In this document: positions 23,096 through 34,017 of the stretch, piece after piece
How positions within the stretch are numbered: the stretch's first letter is position 1
How the letters are laid out: every line of letters begins with the position of its first letter
DNA from: Neopestalotiopsis rosae
Lineage: Eukaryota > Ascomycota > Sordariomycetes > Amphisphaeriales > Sporocadaceae
DNA: 64,000 nt
Direction of reading: 5' to 3'
Assembly: GCA_023078685.1 (NCBI GenBank)
Contig: JALGAS010000006.1
Location: 2,480,001 to 2,544,000 of the forward strand
Made by a program: the position numbers and the translations under genes
Notes under the pieces: generated by a model
Seen by the model: only the letters and a program-made list of their open reading frames with translations
The model's database searches: none
Told to the model about the DNA's origin: nothing

Positions 23096-25339
23096 ATGGC
23101 CAGCCAAAATTCACCATCTACGGGTCCTTCTTTCGCCATCAGACGCCGGCCAGTATCTATAGCTCACCGCTCACCGGCGCAACAATCTCTGCCTTCGCCA
23201 TCGTCTCAACTCCCGTCGCCCCAGCCTCTACCACAGTTGTTTGAATTTCAAGATTTTGGAATCGACAGTCAACAGCAGTCTACAAATAATGCCCCTGGAT
23301 GTTCACCAATTGGCGCAGCGAATAGTAACCATACCTCTGACCTCCCCACTCCGCCACCATCGGCGAGCCCCAGATCATCGCCGTCGTCCCAGTCAAGCCC
23401 AGAACTACTGAAAAGTCCCGTGTTCTTTCCGGCCCCGGAGATAGGTTCACTCCCAACCCCGCCCCCGTCTGCAAGGCCCGAGCAGTCGTACTTTTCTCCG
23501 CCACCATCATCTGCAGAAAGAAGAGCTCCTGAGCCTACTCCGAGCGTACCTCCTCGACCTTCAAATCCAACAAGTACTACATTTCAGAGCGGTCCAGCAC
23601 CCGCGGGGCCGAGACCTGCTTTCTCACCAAGTGCATCTAGCTCTTCAAATGATGCAAGCGCAGATACAAGTACACCCCATCCTGTGTATCGGTCCAACAC
23701 GAGGAGAATCCGGGATGGACTTAACAGATACATCAATAGGGACACGGCGAGGAGGGCTTATTCCAACGGTGTAGAACTCTTAGGAAAAACTAGTGAGAGG
23801 ATGGGCAGAATCATTGACCCCTTGATGCCTGTTCTGTCCGTGGCCAATCCAGAGTTTGCCTCCACGTACCAACAGATCAGCCAGGCTGGAGGACAAGGCA
23901 GCATTCTGCCACTCATGGGAGCGTTGGCTCAAGTGACGATCAACAACAATACCGAAGAAGGAAACACTGCGACTGGACAGCCGTTTCTGGACATGCTCAA
24001 CCAGCAACAAGCAACACTGGGAGCATCGGGTGGCGGGTTTGATCCCAGTTCCTTTATAGCAGCACTGGCGCAGAACAGCACGTCGGATGCAAACGCAGAC
24101 GCGATCAATTCGTATATACAGCAGCAATCCGATGCGAACATGGCAGCTCTCCAAGCGAGTATGGCCAACGTGGCGGGAGGAGTGCCTTCGCAGAACCCCT
24201 TTCTGGATCTTCTGGCGGCAGCTCAGTCGGGTTCCTCTGCGCAACTCATGGAACAGATCATGCTACAGCAGCAGCAACAGCAACAAGCCGCACTGGCAAA
24301 CCTTGCAGCGTGGGGTTCTGCGCCTGCTAATATTGCCATGGGAGATCCATTGGGAACAGCAACGTTCGCACAGGAGGCGACAGCGTCGGACGGCTCTGCC
24401 GCAGCAGGACAGTCGCCAGACTTCACGGCGCCCGAAGCGCAAAACGGCCAGTCATCTTCTGTGCCTCCACCGCAAACCGAGGCGTCTCCTGGTGATCAAG
24501 ACCAGAGACCAGAAGCAAATTGGACTCGTCAGAGCATCCCCAAGTTTGGCATTGGCAGTATATCACTACCCGCGAACCATGATCTCCGCCTTCTCGGGCA
24601 CAACGTCCTCGCTGCGGAACTATCGGAACTGTCGGGCTACTTTGAGATCCAGCTCTTGTACAGCAGCCGCCAGGTGGTCGATGAGATGGCGTCCATGCAG
24701 CAGCTGCGGTCAGACCAAGACGTGACCCTCCTTGAGCCGTGCGCCATGACCGACTTTGGCATCCCCTGCGGCGGCGTGAGCGTCTCCTGCGCTCTCGTCA
24801 TCAACGAGCCCGACGACGAGGGGAAAACCTCGGCCATGTACCGGGTCATTGTGCAGTCGCCGTACGGCCACGGATTGTCGTTGTCTTATTTTGTGGCGGC
24901 GGAGAATCTTCACGCGGTCAAGACGGTAGCCAAAACGCAGATGGTGTCTTCTATCAGCTGGATCGACCGCGGGACTATTTGTGATTCCATTGCGCAGAAA
25001 CTTGTTGGCAAGTGGAGGTGGGCAGAGGACGTGTCTCTCATTGACCTTGGAGACGGGTTTGAACGGGATTGGAAGCAGTTGACATTTACAGCGGACGGTC
25101 GGTATGAGTATCAAAAGAGCGGCGGCAATACAACAAGTGTAGCGCCGGGTATCGCACAAACGCAGCCGGAAGCTGGCCACATGAGTGGTCGTTTTGAAGT
25201 CTTTGAGTACAAGGATGGTCCGATTCATCTCATATTGACCGAGGATCGTTCATCCGGGGTCGAAGTACAGGAGATTTTGTTGAGCGGAAGCGCGATTACC
25301 GTCAAGGAGAAAGTCTATCACAAGACTATGGTTTCATAA
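23096..25339 (+). CDS. Large protein of unknown function with a conserved-looking C-terminal half
   Basis: A single uninterrupted frame of 747 residues. Residues 1-195 are disordered, rich in Pro and Ser (SPSSQLPSPQPLPQLFEF, PTPPPSASPRSSPSSQ). Residues 198-260 are more ordered (RRIRDGLNRYINRDTARRAY, SERMGRIIDPLMPVLSVA). The middle is rich in Ala, Gln and Asn with a seven-glutamine run at 391-397. From about residue 475 to the end the composition is that of a folded domain (FGIGSISLPANHDLRLLGHN, WIDRGTICDSIAQKLVGKW, then alternating strands to KEKVYHKTMVS). The C-terminal strand pattern with VGKW and FTADGRYEYQKSGG suggests a beta-barrel, perhaps lipocalin-like, but this is inference and I do not recognise a family. 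No signal peptide or membrane segment. GC content and codon use match a real gene. Confidence 0.8.
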   Translation: MASQNSPSTGPSFAIRRRPVSIAHRSPAQQSLPSPSSQLPSPQPLPQLFEFQDFGIDSQQQSTNNAPGCSPIGAANSNHTSDLPTPPPSASPRSSPSSQSSPELLKSPVFFPAPEIGSLPTPPPSARPEQSYFSPPPSSAERRAPEPTPSVPPRPSNPTSTTFQSGPAPAGPRPAFSPSASSSSNDASADTSTPHPVYRSNTRRIRDGLNRYINRDTARRAYSNGVELLGKTSERMGRIIDPLMPVLSVANPEFASTYQQISQAGGQGSILPLMGALAQVTINNNTEEGNTATGQPFLDMLNQQQATLGASGGGFDPSSFIAALAQNSTSDANADAINSYIQQQSDANMAALQASMANVAGGVPSQNPFLDLLAAAQSGSSAQLMEQIMLQQQQQQQAALANLAAWGSAPANIAMGDPLGTATFAQEATASDGSAAAGQSPDFTAPEAQNGQSSSVPPPQTEASPGDQDQRPEANWTRQSIPKFGIGSISLPANHDLRLLGHNVLAAELSELSGYFEIQLLYSSRQVVDEMASMQQLRSDQDVTLLEPCAMTDFGIPCGGVSVSCALVINEPDDEGKTSAMYRVIVQSPYGHGLSLSYFVAAENLHAVKTVAKTQMVSSISWIDRGTICDSIAQKLVGKWRWAEDVSLIDLGDGFERDWKQLTFTADGRYEYQKSGGNTTSVAPGIAQTQPEAGHMSGRFEVFEYKDGPIHLILTEDRSSGVEVQEILLSGSAITVKEKVYHKTMVS
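24266..24286 (+). repeat. CAG/CAA repeat coding seven glutamines
   Basis: A run of CAG and CAA codons inside the unknown 747-residue protein (residues 391-397). The codon mixture limits slippage. Confidence 0.9.
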
Positions 25340-25479
25340 TTACTACAACACTTCTGGATTTAGTGGATATCAAGGACAGCTAGTTGACTATACAGCGATT
25401 GCTTGGAAGCAGACTCATGACACTATCGAAAATGATCAAAGTATCACCCTCCAACTTCCGATCCACCTCGTTATCTCCT

Positions 25480-26997
25480 TCAACCGTGAGTGGGTGGTGG
25501 CGTCCCAACAATAGAAAAGTTGAATGATGGGTTATCCGATCCACCGCCCTCTTTCCAGATAGATGCGTACGGGGCATAAAGACTCCAGTCAGAGCTCTGC
25601 AGAGGAATTAAAATACGTTAGAATATGTTTCAATGCCTCTTCTCATGGAGTTTCAATGTACATACCGTGTTGAGCCCCAGCTCTGCCCAGGCAAAGAGAC
25701 CAGAGGACAAGTCATTGCCGAGGACAATGTAGTTGATAAAGGGATCATATTCCTCCGTGGCGCCGTACCCAGCAAAGGCGTCCTCGAGATTGGGCGTCTG
25801 GGCGATCTGGTTCGTGTTGTAGGGTTCGAGCTCCTCGACGGCGTCGATGAGCTTTTGGTCAAAGAAGAGCTGGGACAGGTGGGCCACGACGCCGCCAGTG
25901 TATGTTCCATTGTCGAGGACTGGTGAGCTCACTGTTAGTATATGCCAGTCTAATTCCATTTATACCATTGTGGATCGTTTTGGGCGGAATTGATTATAGA
26001 CTGTTGAAATAGCAGCAACGAGAACGACTTACTTTCGGACCCGACGTGAACGATTATGTGCTGATGCGATGCCCGGGCTTCATAGTGGCCAGGAAAGATC
26101 GTGTCAAAGTTGACCACGCCCTCGTCGTCGGTGGGCTGCACGCCGCGGAGGTAGCTCGAGGCCAGACCGCCCTGGCCCTCAGCGCTGACACCACTGTACT
26201 GGCCGGTGCTGAATTGATACCATACGTCAGCAATTGCTCAACCTTCGTGCACATGTCAAATTCGATAGAGAGTAAATGCTGACCCATCAGGTGATGGACA
26301 AAGTTATGTCTGGGCTGTATAGCAACTCTAGATGCCGATGGGTTATAGAAAGGAACAGCACTTTGCTCACCTGTTACAGGACCAGATATCGACCAGCACG
26401 TCGGCCGGCTCGCACGTGTTGACGTCGATGAACTGGAACTCGAGGTGCATGGGCACGCCCGGCTCCGCCTCGACCACGTCCTGCCGGAGGAGCTCCTGGT
26501 AGACAAAGTAAGGGCCGTTGGCGTTGTCGGGCGCCAGGACGCAGCTCGCGTTGGAGGCAAAGAGCTCCTCGGCCGGCGTGTCCGGGCCAAAGTCGACGGC
26601 GCCCGTCTTGTTGTGGTCTACGGCGGCCCACTTCTGGAACGCCGCGTCGTCTCGGCGGTGGACGAATGATTCTATACCATGTGTCAGTGACTAGTTCTTC
26701 CGTTGATTATAACCTCACTTCATGTGCTGATGAGGACTTACCATCCTTCAGGCCTCTCTTGTGACGAAGCTCGGCGAATGTTGCTTCCCTGCGAGCGATA
26801 GCACGCTCCTTTCTGGCCTTGACCTCTGGTCTTTGATTGCAGGCTTCCAATGCTCGAGCATTGAGCGCTGCGACCATGTGGGCATTGCTCGCCTCTTCGA
26901 GACGCTTCTCGTGCCCTTCTCCAGGGTGTGCAGCACCGAGGGAGGCAAGGGACAGTAAGAGGCCAGAGGCGGCTAGAAGTTTTGTACTAAAGACCAT
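25480..26997 (-). CDS. Secreted intradiol ring-cleavage dioxygenase-like protein
   Basis: Five minus-strand exons, 26997-26742, 26671-26371, 26208-26033, 25919-25666 and 25596-25480, give 367 residues. Residues 1-23 are a signal peptide (MVFSTKLLAASGLLLSLASLGAA). The Fe(III)-ligand pattern of intradiol dioxygenases is visible: Tyr140 in NGPYFVYQ, Tyr190 in GQYSG, and His234/His236 in ASHQHIIVH. The segment CVLAPDNANGPYFVYQELLR and VNFDTIFPGHYEARASH are typical of the fungal extracellular branch. Cleavage of catechol-like rings outside the cell would suit breakdown of plant or insect phenolics, but no substrate is proven. All four intron joins keep frame. It converges closely (about 140 bp) on the unknown gene before it. 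Confidence 0.9.
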
Positions 26998-28838
26998 TCT
27001 GCTAATATTTTTACAATAATATCATAAATAAGAAATAGTAAAAGCTGCAGGTTGGCTGACTCCTTATTCTGCGCTGGAGATAACATGCCTTTTATAGGCT
27101 GGAACATATGCCATCAGACCGCTCCGTCGTCTATAATCTTGCACGTGTTTCCTGAAGTCGGACGTTATGGACCGAAGAATTATGGCGACATTTTGAAGCG
27201 AGTTGGATCGAGCCGTCCCTCCACCATCGAGACTCGGCCAACACGCATCTTGACATGCCATGCAATGCTACGCTGGTGGCCAAATGCAAGGGTCCTACTG
27301 AATGGAAACACCAAGCGCCGTGGAGGACCCCATCTTGCCCAGAGGATCGAGGTTGCATTCCGATGAGGGTCGATGAGGGTCGAGGTGAGGACAAAGAATT
27401 TGGTCAGCATTCGTCCTCCGGTCTCACTTCCGGGAACCGCATTAGCTGCAGTCTTGGCGATGCAGCAATCTTTCTTTTCATGGTCGGGCCAAGAGCCCGT
27501 TGGAGAGAGTTTCCCTCTTTCGCACGTCACCCTATTTCTTAGGGGACGAGATCCAAACAGCGCTCTGTGGCATGGCGGCTGGAGGAAGGTCAGTATGGTT
27601 GTTTATAACCTTAATATCATGGTGTACACTCCCAGTGTGGGTCTTTCTTCCCTCCTTCTTTGGTTCAGGTATTCGGTGAATCCTTTGACATTCATGAACA
27701 TCTATAATGGCCCCCAGAGACTGCGTAGTCCTGATAACGAGACTCCAACAATCCATGATCAGAAGGATCCGACTAATCATGGATCAGCTCAAGTAGTGCT
27801 TTAAGTAAAGTGATTCCAATGTGCGCATCCCTTCACGATGCCGCCCACGTTCCGGAGCCAACGGGGCTCATTGCGTCTACCTATACTCCGCTCTCCACTT
27901 TATTTCCAACGATCATCAAGGCCCGGGTTGCATGGAAGACAAACCCGCGGCAACTGACCGACAGATTCGAATTCCCTGCTTTCTGAGTGGCTATAGGCAG
28001 ACATGGGCATATGCCAAGATCTCCACAGCTGCATGCCTCGAAAGACCTGGCCCCTGGCCCTAGAGTAGTACATACTGACACCCCAGTTGAGGTTGCACAG
28101 TATAATCATGTACCATGTGTGGCTCCTTGAAGCGCACTCAAGGCCCGGGAAGAACGAACACTCCGAGTATTGTCACATCCAAAGTGTGTGCCATCATGAT
28201 ATTATCTGGACTGGATCGAAAGGCAAAACTGTAATATGGTCTGCATTTACCAAGAAAACGTGTGAAGAACAACTTTGATAGTCGTTTTTATTGTATCGTG
28301 TATTTTTTGCTACACTACAAAGCCACTGTTCGATGCATTACATGGGAGTCAATTATGTCATTGGTCATTGGCTTCATAAACCTTACCAGCGATTCGGTAA
28401 CTTGTTGTGCTTTTTTGGCAACCCACTCAACAAAGAATTGGACAATATGCATTTATTCTCTATTCAGTAGATTCTCAACCAATCCAAGCACTTCCCAAAA
28501 TGTGCTAGTTCCAAATCATAAGACCGGTAAATCAGTTGAAACAGGGCTGAGATCGGAACTCCTCTGTTGTTGCATTGGTCGAGGTGAAAGCACGTCGAGC
28601 TCCAACCCCACCACAATATCATCAAAGACCCGTCTGCGGACCGATGAGTACGTGGGCTCCATCGACGAGAGCAGCCTGGTCTTTGGCTGGCGGGCCACTT
28701 CCAAAGGCGTAGTGTCAGGCGGCGTGCTGGGTTTGTGTGTAATTGAATCGTCCCGGACATTGTTGAGGGCTACCATCTTGGTGTAAGAGACGCCGGTATG
28801 GCCGATGGGGAGGCCGACTTGCGGATTCCCATCCATTG
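26998..28838. other. Intergenic, no supported gene
   Basis: About 1.8 kb upstream of the dioxygenase. Frames of up to 143 codons (27373-27804) have no family resemblance. A minus-strand frame at 28842-28516 (108 codons) lies directly downstream of a small candidate gene and is not accepted by itself. A 12-bp direct duplication (CGATGAGGGT repeated) lies near 27361-27380. Confidence 0.4.
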
Positions 28839-29140
28839 TCATATGGCTCTCTTGTCTGGATTTTCGTTTTGGTGTAGGCTGACATTGAAAGCCTCGGATT
28901 TCGTCGCGATAGCCTGCTTGAAATCCTGAATAGAAAGGCCAATCTGAGTACCCATCGGGTAATGACCGAGCCTGTCATTATCAAGGTCTAAAAGTAATTG
29001 ATATTAGCACATGGACCGTCAAAACAACGGCAGTGGGTTGTCATTGGCATGGGCTTACTCCAGTTCTTATCGTCAATCAAAGCATAGTGGAAACCATCGT
29101 TTCGCTTACGGTAAAAGTGGCGAATGAAAGTCAGACGCAT
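28839..29140 (-). CDS. Candidate small spliced gene, function unknown
   Basis: An ATG at 29140 opens a frame ending at a donor GTAAGC; exon 1 is 29140-29059 and exon 2 28987-28839, across a 71-bp intron with acceptor TTTTAG. The join gives 76 residues beginning MRLTFIRHFYRKRNDGFHY and containing the stretch NLDNDRLGHYPMGTQIGLSI across and after the join. It is soluble, has no signal peptide, and I know no relative. Support is the clean splice pair, the protein-like composition and a second copy of the exon 2 start 280 bp away. It could be a gene remnant instead. Neither transcript nor homolog evidence is available here. Confidence 0.3.
28956..28990. repeat. Copy A of a 35-bp near-duplicate
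   Basis: On the plus strand it reads CGGGTAATGACCGAGCCTGT onward. It matches 29239-29273 with about three substitutions and one indel. It covers the splice acceptor and first codons of exon 2 of the small candidate gene. Confidence 0.8.
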
Positions 29141-29238
29141 CTCGATTTTATTTCTCGAGGGTGTGAGAAGGATGTATATAGATGATGTATAGAGAATACT
29201 TGGGTTGATGGTCACTAGATGTGGCGAGAGGGTTTCTT

Positions 29239-29273
29239 CGGGTAATGAATGAGCCTGTCAATATCAAGGCTAC
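29239..29273. repeat. Copy B of the 35-bp near-duplicate
   Basis: Near-match to 28956-28990 in the same orientation. In the minus-strand frame it encodes LDIDRLIHYP against LDNDRLGHYP in copy A, so the likeness holds at protein level too. Confidence 0.8.
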
Positions 29274-31395
29274 GATAACAGGAGCGATATCGTGGACAAG
29301 ACGTACCAGTAATAAGGATGGCGACTCAGCCTTTATTATAAAAGACCGATGAGCCTGCAGCGAAAATTCGCGGTGGAACTCGTCCCGTTGATGCACGAAG
29401 TGGGCGAAGTTGGCGTCGTGTTGTCAGTTGTCCCCCATCTTCGGATTTTTGAACAATCCGTCCACGTACGCATACCTGTTGCACTTGGAATCTTGGAATC
29501 CTAGTGCAGCGCCTTCAATTCTTCGGACACCAGATTCGCCCTTGTCCGAGACGTCTCGGGGGCTCCCGGGTCATAATACTGTTGATGCCTTCCAGGAAAT
29601 GAACGATTTCACAGTTTTGGATGGCCTACGTACGAGCGCCTCGACGTCGCTGCGAACCACAAAAATGAGATCGATCGTTGCGCCCCTAATCCCACATAAA
29701 AGGTCTTGCCAGCCTACTCTGCCCGATTATCCAGACTGAGTGATAGGAAGCCATTTTCTAAGACTGCCTTTTATGTTTTGCTGGGGGGTCTCTCGTACAC
29801 CTCATGCCCTGGATATGTTAATGGGCTTGACTGTTTTGCGGGGAAGATAATGGAAAATGATGAGAATGATAAAGAAGGTCCCGGAAAGATATTGTAATAT
29901 GGTGCAAGTTGTAGGTTGACAGAGGAGGGCGAAGCGAGCCATCATTGTTTATCAACAAAACCCATTACCTCTTGCTACAATAGCCGCTTCCCGACTCGCG
30001 TGTCACGTACTTTGGCAGGCATGAGGGAGATCAAGAACCCGGCCGGTCGTTCTAGAAAAGAAGGCGCGTGGTGACAGGGAATGTATTGGCATAACAAGAT
30101 GATGGAAATGGCAAGAGACAACCTGAGCCATCAGGCCTGTACCGATCGCCACCGACGTCTCCATGTTACTACTTTACTAGAACAGGGCGCAGGAAACTAC
30201 CACGACTACCATTGCTGAAGAAGTGATGTCATTCCTGGGCCGTCCAGACTCTACCTGGAGATCCAAACTGTTGTCTGTTTATTATCGTTGCGGCTATCTA
30301 CTGAATTTGTTGTTGGAAGGTGACGAGGCACCGCAAGCCGACATATTGTGTCGGGCAGCCTTGAAGACCACAGAATTGGTTCGTATGTGTTGATGACAGG
30401 ATAGCTTTACAGAATCATGAACTCTAATATTCATGTCTTCCGTATCATTATATCTTTTGATAGACTTAAAATGACGACACGCTGTAGACGCTGCAGAAGG
30501 TGGCGCATAGGAGCAGCTTTCATTCTAAATAACGTTCACATGCCGTCGCGAAGATGTCGCACAGCTATGTGAGATCGTACTGATTTCTATAATATGCGCG
30601 GGACACTGTTAGCGCATACCATTTGCATAACCCTTGTGTTGCTCTATAAATGCGGGCGAAGGCTCTTGGCAGATTGGGCAAACCAGTATAGCGCCATTTT
30701 CATTGCGTTGGACACCAACACTATTATACATGTTACAGACTCTATTCATATTGTCTTTGTTGTTGTTCTACAAATAGAAGATGAGCTTTTGACCTATTTT
30801 GCAGTTGTGAGGAGAAGGGCATTCAGATATAGCGTCGTCCAATGAAAATGCAGTTTGGGTGGTTTACTGGGTGCTCGACAAGATCACACGAGATCTGGCA
30901 GGCCTGATATTTTCATATGCATGAACTAACATTGAATCAATTGGCCCAGAGTTCGTAGCAGCACATGGAAATAACCCTGTCAATGCGGCGTCTCCATTCA
31001 TTGGTTTCATCTTTTCAGCGGCAATGCAATCGATCTCTCACTTCAAAATGGGCTGTGTCTGGGCTTGGACAATCTAGATTCTGGATATGTCAGCATAGTG
31101 ACACGAATATGGTATTTCAAATCATGCCTCGGCAAGAATTGAGGCTTGTACGGACTTGATAGACTCCAGTGGCCAACTCCGATCTCTTTGGGCAATACGG
31201 TAGCAACTAGAAATTTCCGCAAAGAGGGGCCGACTCCACCATGGTGGCCCAGCAAAGTCGTGATTGATGAGGTCAGGCGTGGTATTTTCCTGCAGGTAGA
31301 AACTTTGAATCACGCCGACCCCGTCTCTGCATTCCATTGCAAATGGGTATATTCTATGTAGAGTTCAAACGTAATTGCTGACTCAGGATACCTAA

Positions 31396-31405
31396 GATAT
31401 ATAAG
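31396..31405 (+). promoter_or_regulatory. TATA box of the reductase gene
   Basis: GATATATAAG lies about 115 bp upstream of the ATG at 31520, a sensible distance for a fungal TATA element. No other support. Confidence 0.4.
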
Positions 31406-31519
31406 TGACACATAAATCTGCTCGTGAATCCTGAACCCCTCCTCTTGTCACTCCGAGAAACTCATCAGCTTCATCTAAAACCCCGAAAACTTTTAATTCG
31501 GTAACCACAATCCGCAAAA

Positions 31520-32593
31520 ATGGCCGTACCAGAAACCTTCAAGGCAGCTGTGATGCCCGAGGCTGGAGCCTTGAACGTTGTCCAGGACAGATCGCTGGCA
31601 CCCCTTGGAAAGGGTGAGGTTGCCATCAAGATCACCGCAACCGCCATCAACCCCGTTGACTGGAAGATCCGTGACTACAAGGTATTCTTGCAAGAATTCC
31701 CCGCCGTGGCCGGATCCGATGCTGCCGGAGAGATCGTCGCCGTGGGTCCGGAGGTCACTGGCTTCGCCGAGGGCGACAGGGTCTTCTTCCAGGGAATCAT
31801 TGGAAGATACGACTCGTCGACTTTCCAGCAGTACTGCAAGATGCCTGCCGCACTCGTAGCCAAGACGCCCAAGAACATCAGCGATGAGCAAGCCGCCGGT
31901 ATCAGTCTTGCCACCGTCGCCGTGCTGGTCGCCTTTTACGACAAGGCCACCGGCCACGGCCTGACGGCACCCTGGGAGCAGGGCGGCAGCGAGGCGGGCA
32001 AGGGCAAGGCCGTCGTCGTCCTCGGCGGCAGCTCGTCCGTCGGCCAGTACGCCATCCAGATGGCCAAGCTCTCGGGCTTCTCAAAGGTCATCACCAACTC
32101 GAGCGCCAGCCACATTGAGCACCTCAAGGGCCTCGGCGCCGACGTCGTGCTCGACCGCTCCAAGCAGTCGTCGCCCGAGGACTTTGCCGCCGCCGTCGGC
32201 GACCTGCCCCTGGCCTTTGTCTTTGACGCCATCTCGGCCAAGGACACCCTCCTCCTCGGCGTCAAGGTCATCCAGGCCACCAAGACCGAGGGCACCCACG
32301 TCTTTGCCGTGCAGATGAACGCCGAGGACGCCAACAAGCAGGGCGAGTCCGCGGAGCCCAAGACGTCGGTCAAGTCCGTGCTCGGCATGGGCGCCAAGCC
32401 CGAGCTCCAGTACCTCAGCGTGCCGCTGATGAAGAGCCTCGGCGGCGAGGACGGCTGGATCGCCAAGGGCCAGTTCAAGCCCAACCGCCCCCTCGTCATC
32501 CCCGGCGGCCTGCCCGCCCTGGAGACGGCGCTGAAGAAGAACAAGGAGGGCGTGAGTGGTGAGAAGGTTGTCATCAAGCCTCATGATGCCTAG
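31520..32593 (+). CDS. Medium-chain reductase/dehydrogenase, zinc-independent (enoyl reductase-like)
   Basis: One exon of 357 residues. The N-terminal GroES-like half has GEVAIKITATAINPVDWKIR and FPAVAGSDAAGEIVAVG, hallmarks of the MDR superfamily; the usual catalytic-zinc cysteine is replaced by NPVDWK, as in quinone-oxidoreductase and LovC/ToxD-like trans-enoyl reductases. The Rossmann part has VVVLGGSSSVGQYAIQMAK (near residues 163-181) for NADPH, then GADVVLDRS. It would reduce an activated double bond or a quinone; the partner is not known. It is not next to a polyketide synthase in this window, so a secondary-metabolism role is only possible. Coding GC is much higher than the flanks. 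It converges on an orphan gene. Confidence 0.9.
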   Translation: MAVPETFKAAVMPEAGALNVVQDRSLAPLGKGEVAIKITATAINPVDWKIRDYKVFLQEFPAVAGSDAAGEIVAVGPEVTGFAEGDRVFFQGIIGRYDSSTFQQYCKMPAALVAKTPKNISDEQAAGISLATVAVLVAFYDKATGHGLTAPWEQGGSEAGKGKAVVVLGGSSSVGQYAIQMAKLSGFSKVITNSSASHIEHLKGLGADVVLDRSKQSSPEDFAAAVGDLPLAFVFDAISAKDTLLLGVKVIQATKTEGTHVFAVQMNAEDANKQGESAEPKTSVKSVLGMGAKPELQYLSVPLMKSLGGEDGWIAKGQFKPNRPLVIPGGLPALETALKKNKEGVSGEKVVIKPHDA

Positions 32594-32791
32594 AGATACC
32601 CCATAATGACAAATTATATTAATGCTTTTTACTGTCATCTACTGGCAAATTACGAGGAAAGTCTATTACTATCCTAAGGCACCTGGTGCGCGAGGGAAAT
32701 GCATATGTGCTTCTTGTGATCTGGCCATCGTCCTTTGCTGTATGACGCGTAGTATCAAACTCAGACTTGATTGTCACATCCACTCCACCTA

Positions 32792-33715
32792 CTAATCTCG
32801 AATAACTTCCCAGACATCGCTGTCTTGTGACGAACCTGAAAAGTTGTCCGACCCCAAGCTTACAATAGAATCCGAATCGTGGTAAGCAAGGTACTCGTCT
32901 TCTTGGCACTCCGCTTCTTGTCGCAAATCGGGCGGACCTTCGGAAGACGGTTCGTAAAAGCGAGCGTGGAGTCCGCAGACCCTAATGTCGGTGTCCATTC
33001 CTTCCACATAAGCCGTCTCTTCCAGCGCGTCGTAGAAGGCTGACGACGTACCAGCCAGATCAGCTTGATCGATACCAGGGCGCGTTGCGTCGATTCTCAA
33101 AAACACATCGTAGCCGTTGCATGTACAGCGGAGGTCGAGGTACCCCAAACCTGGATGTGCTTGTTCATGGAGGATAGTGAACCCGCGGAATCTGATGGCT
33201 GCTCTATGCAAGCATCCCAGTGTCCGTACGCAGCGGGCCGTGCGAGGGTCTGCAGGAAGACTTCTGTACTGATCGTCTTCATCGTCGAGATATCTACACT
33301 CAGCCAGTCCACTGGTCTGACCGATGCGAAGAGCGTCTGAAGTGAACATGGCTGTAACTCCATCGAAAGTGGTGGCAGAATCCGCTCCTATCTCGACCGC
33401 AAGACGCTCAAGCCGGTGAGCAAGGGCGCTATTAAGAATATTGACGGTAGCACAGTTTGAGCATTTGGTTTGTAGAATCAGAGTAATACCCAAATGCGTA
33501 AGGATAGACTTCTGAAAGAAGTTTGCCTGAAACCGATGCGGATCAAGATGAATGACTGGTGTGGACTCGCGTAGGCTTAAAAGTGCTTCGAGGCACGCGG
33601 AATCGCGGGGGCGAGTAATGATGCCAGACCTTCTCATTTTGTTTGACGATGAGGTTGTTTGATTGACAACTTGATCAGAGTGGTACAATTGGCTCGATGG
33701 AGGAGTTTGTGTCAA
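32792..33715 (-). CDS. Hypothetical orphan protein
   Basis: An intronless frame of 307 residues starting MTQTPPSSQLYHSDQV. It has no signal peptide or membrane segment. Residues near 90 (CSNCATVN) and 205 (RCTCNG) hold paired cysteines that could bind metal but do not form a known finger. The C terminus is acidic and Ser-rich (DSDSIVSLGSDNFSGSSQDS). A TATA-like TATAAA on the minus strand at 33762-33757 lies 45 bp upstream, so translation may begin at the first ATG or at Met27 (33637). I do not recognise the family. The intact length and balanced composition argue for a real gene. Confidence 0.6.
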   Translation of the reverse strand: MTQTPPSSQLYHSDQVVNQTTSSSNKMRRSGIITRPRDSACLEALLSLRESTPVIHLDPHRFQANFFQKSILTHLGITLILQTKCSNCATVNILNSALAHRLERLAVEIGADSATTFDGVTAMFTSDALRIGQTSGLAECRYLDDEDDQYRSLPADPRTARCVRTLGCLHRAAIRFRGFTILHEQAHPGLGYLDLRCTCNGYDVFLRIDATRPGIDQADLAGTSSAFYDALEETAYVEGMDTDIRVCGLHARFYEPSSEGPPDLRQEAECQEDEYLAYHDSDSIVSLGSDNFSGSSQDSDVWEVIRD

Positions 33716-34017
33716 AGATAACGAATACTTTGATCAAGAAACTCCGAGGAGCTAAATTTATATCCAAGTAGCCACGTTTACAGAACACATAATAACAGAA
33801 TCATAGTAAGGTGATTGAATATCCTAATCGCTTGTTGAATTTCTCAGAATGTGAATCATGTTCATACTTATCCGTTATTCACAAGCAGAACAAACTGCAA
33901 TACCTTCGTGACCAAATCACAGTATGAAAGCCTCAGGTCGAGATGGTATCCCGCGCTCAGCTCAATGCTCTCATAGATTCACTTCTATGTATTGAATGAA
34001 TATATGTTCCCAAACAC

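Larger units (their letters stand above)
29141..31519. other. Intergenic, no supported gene
   Basis: About 2.4 kb. The left part (29239-29400) has a second, broken copy of the motif seen in the neighbouring small gene: a minus-strand frame from about 29396 with a putative donor and an acceptor TCGTAG before LDIDRLIHYPKK, then a stop. Beyond that only AT-rich spacer and short frames are seen up to the reductase promoter. Confidence 0.4.

Noticed and set aside
27131..27804. Overlapping frames of 80-140 codons on both strands
   Set aside because: No codon bias, introns or family resemblance; several frames open at once indicates chance.
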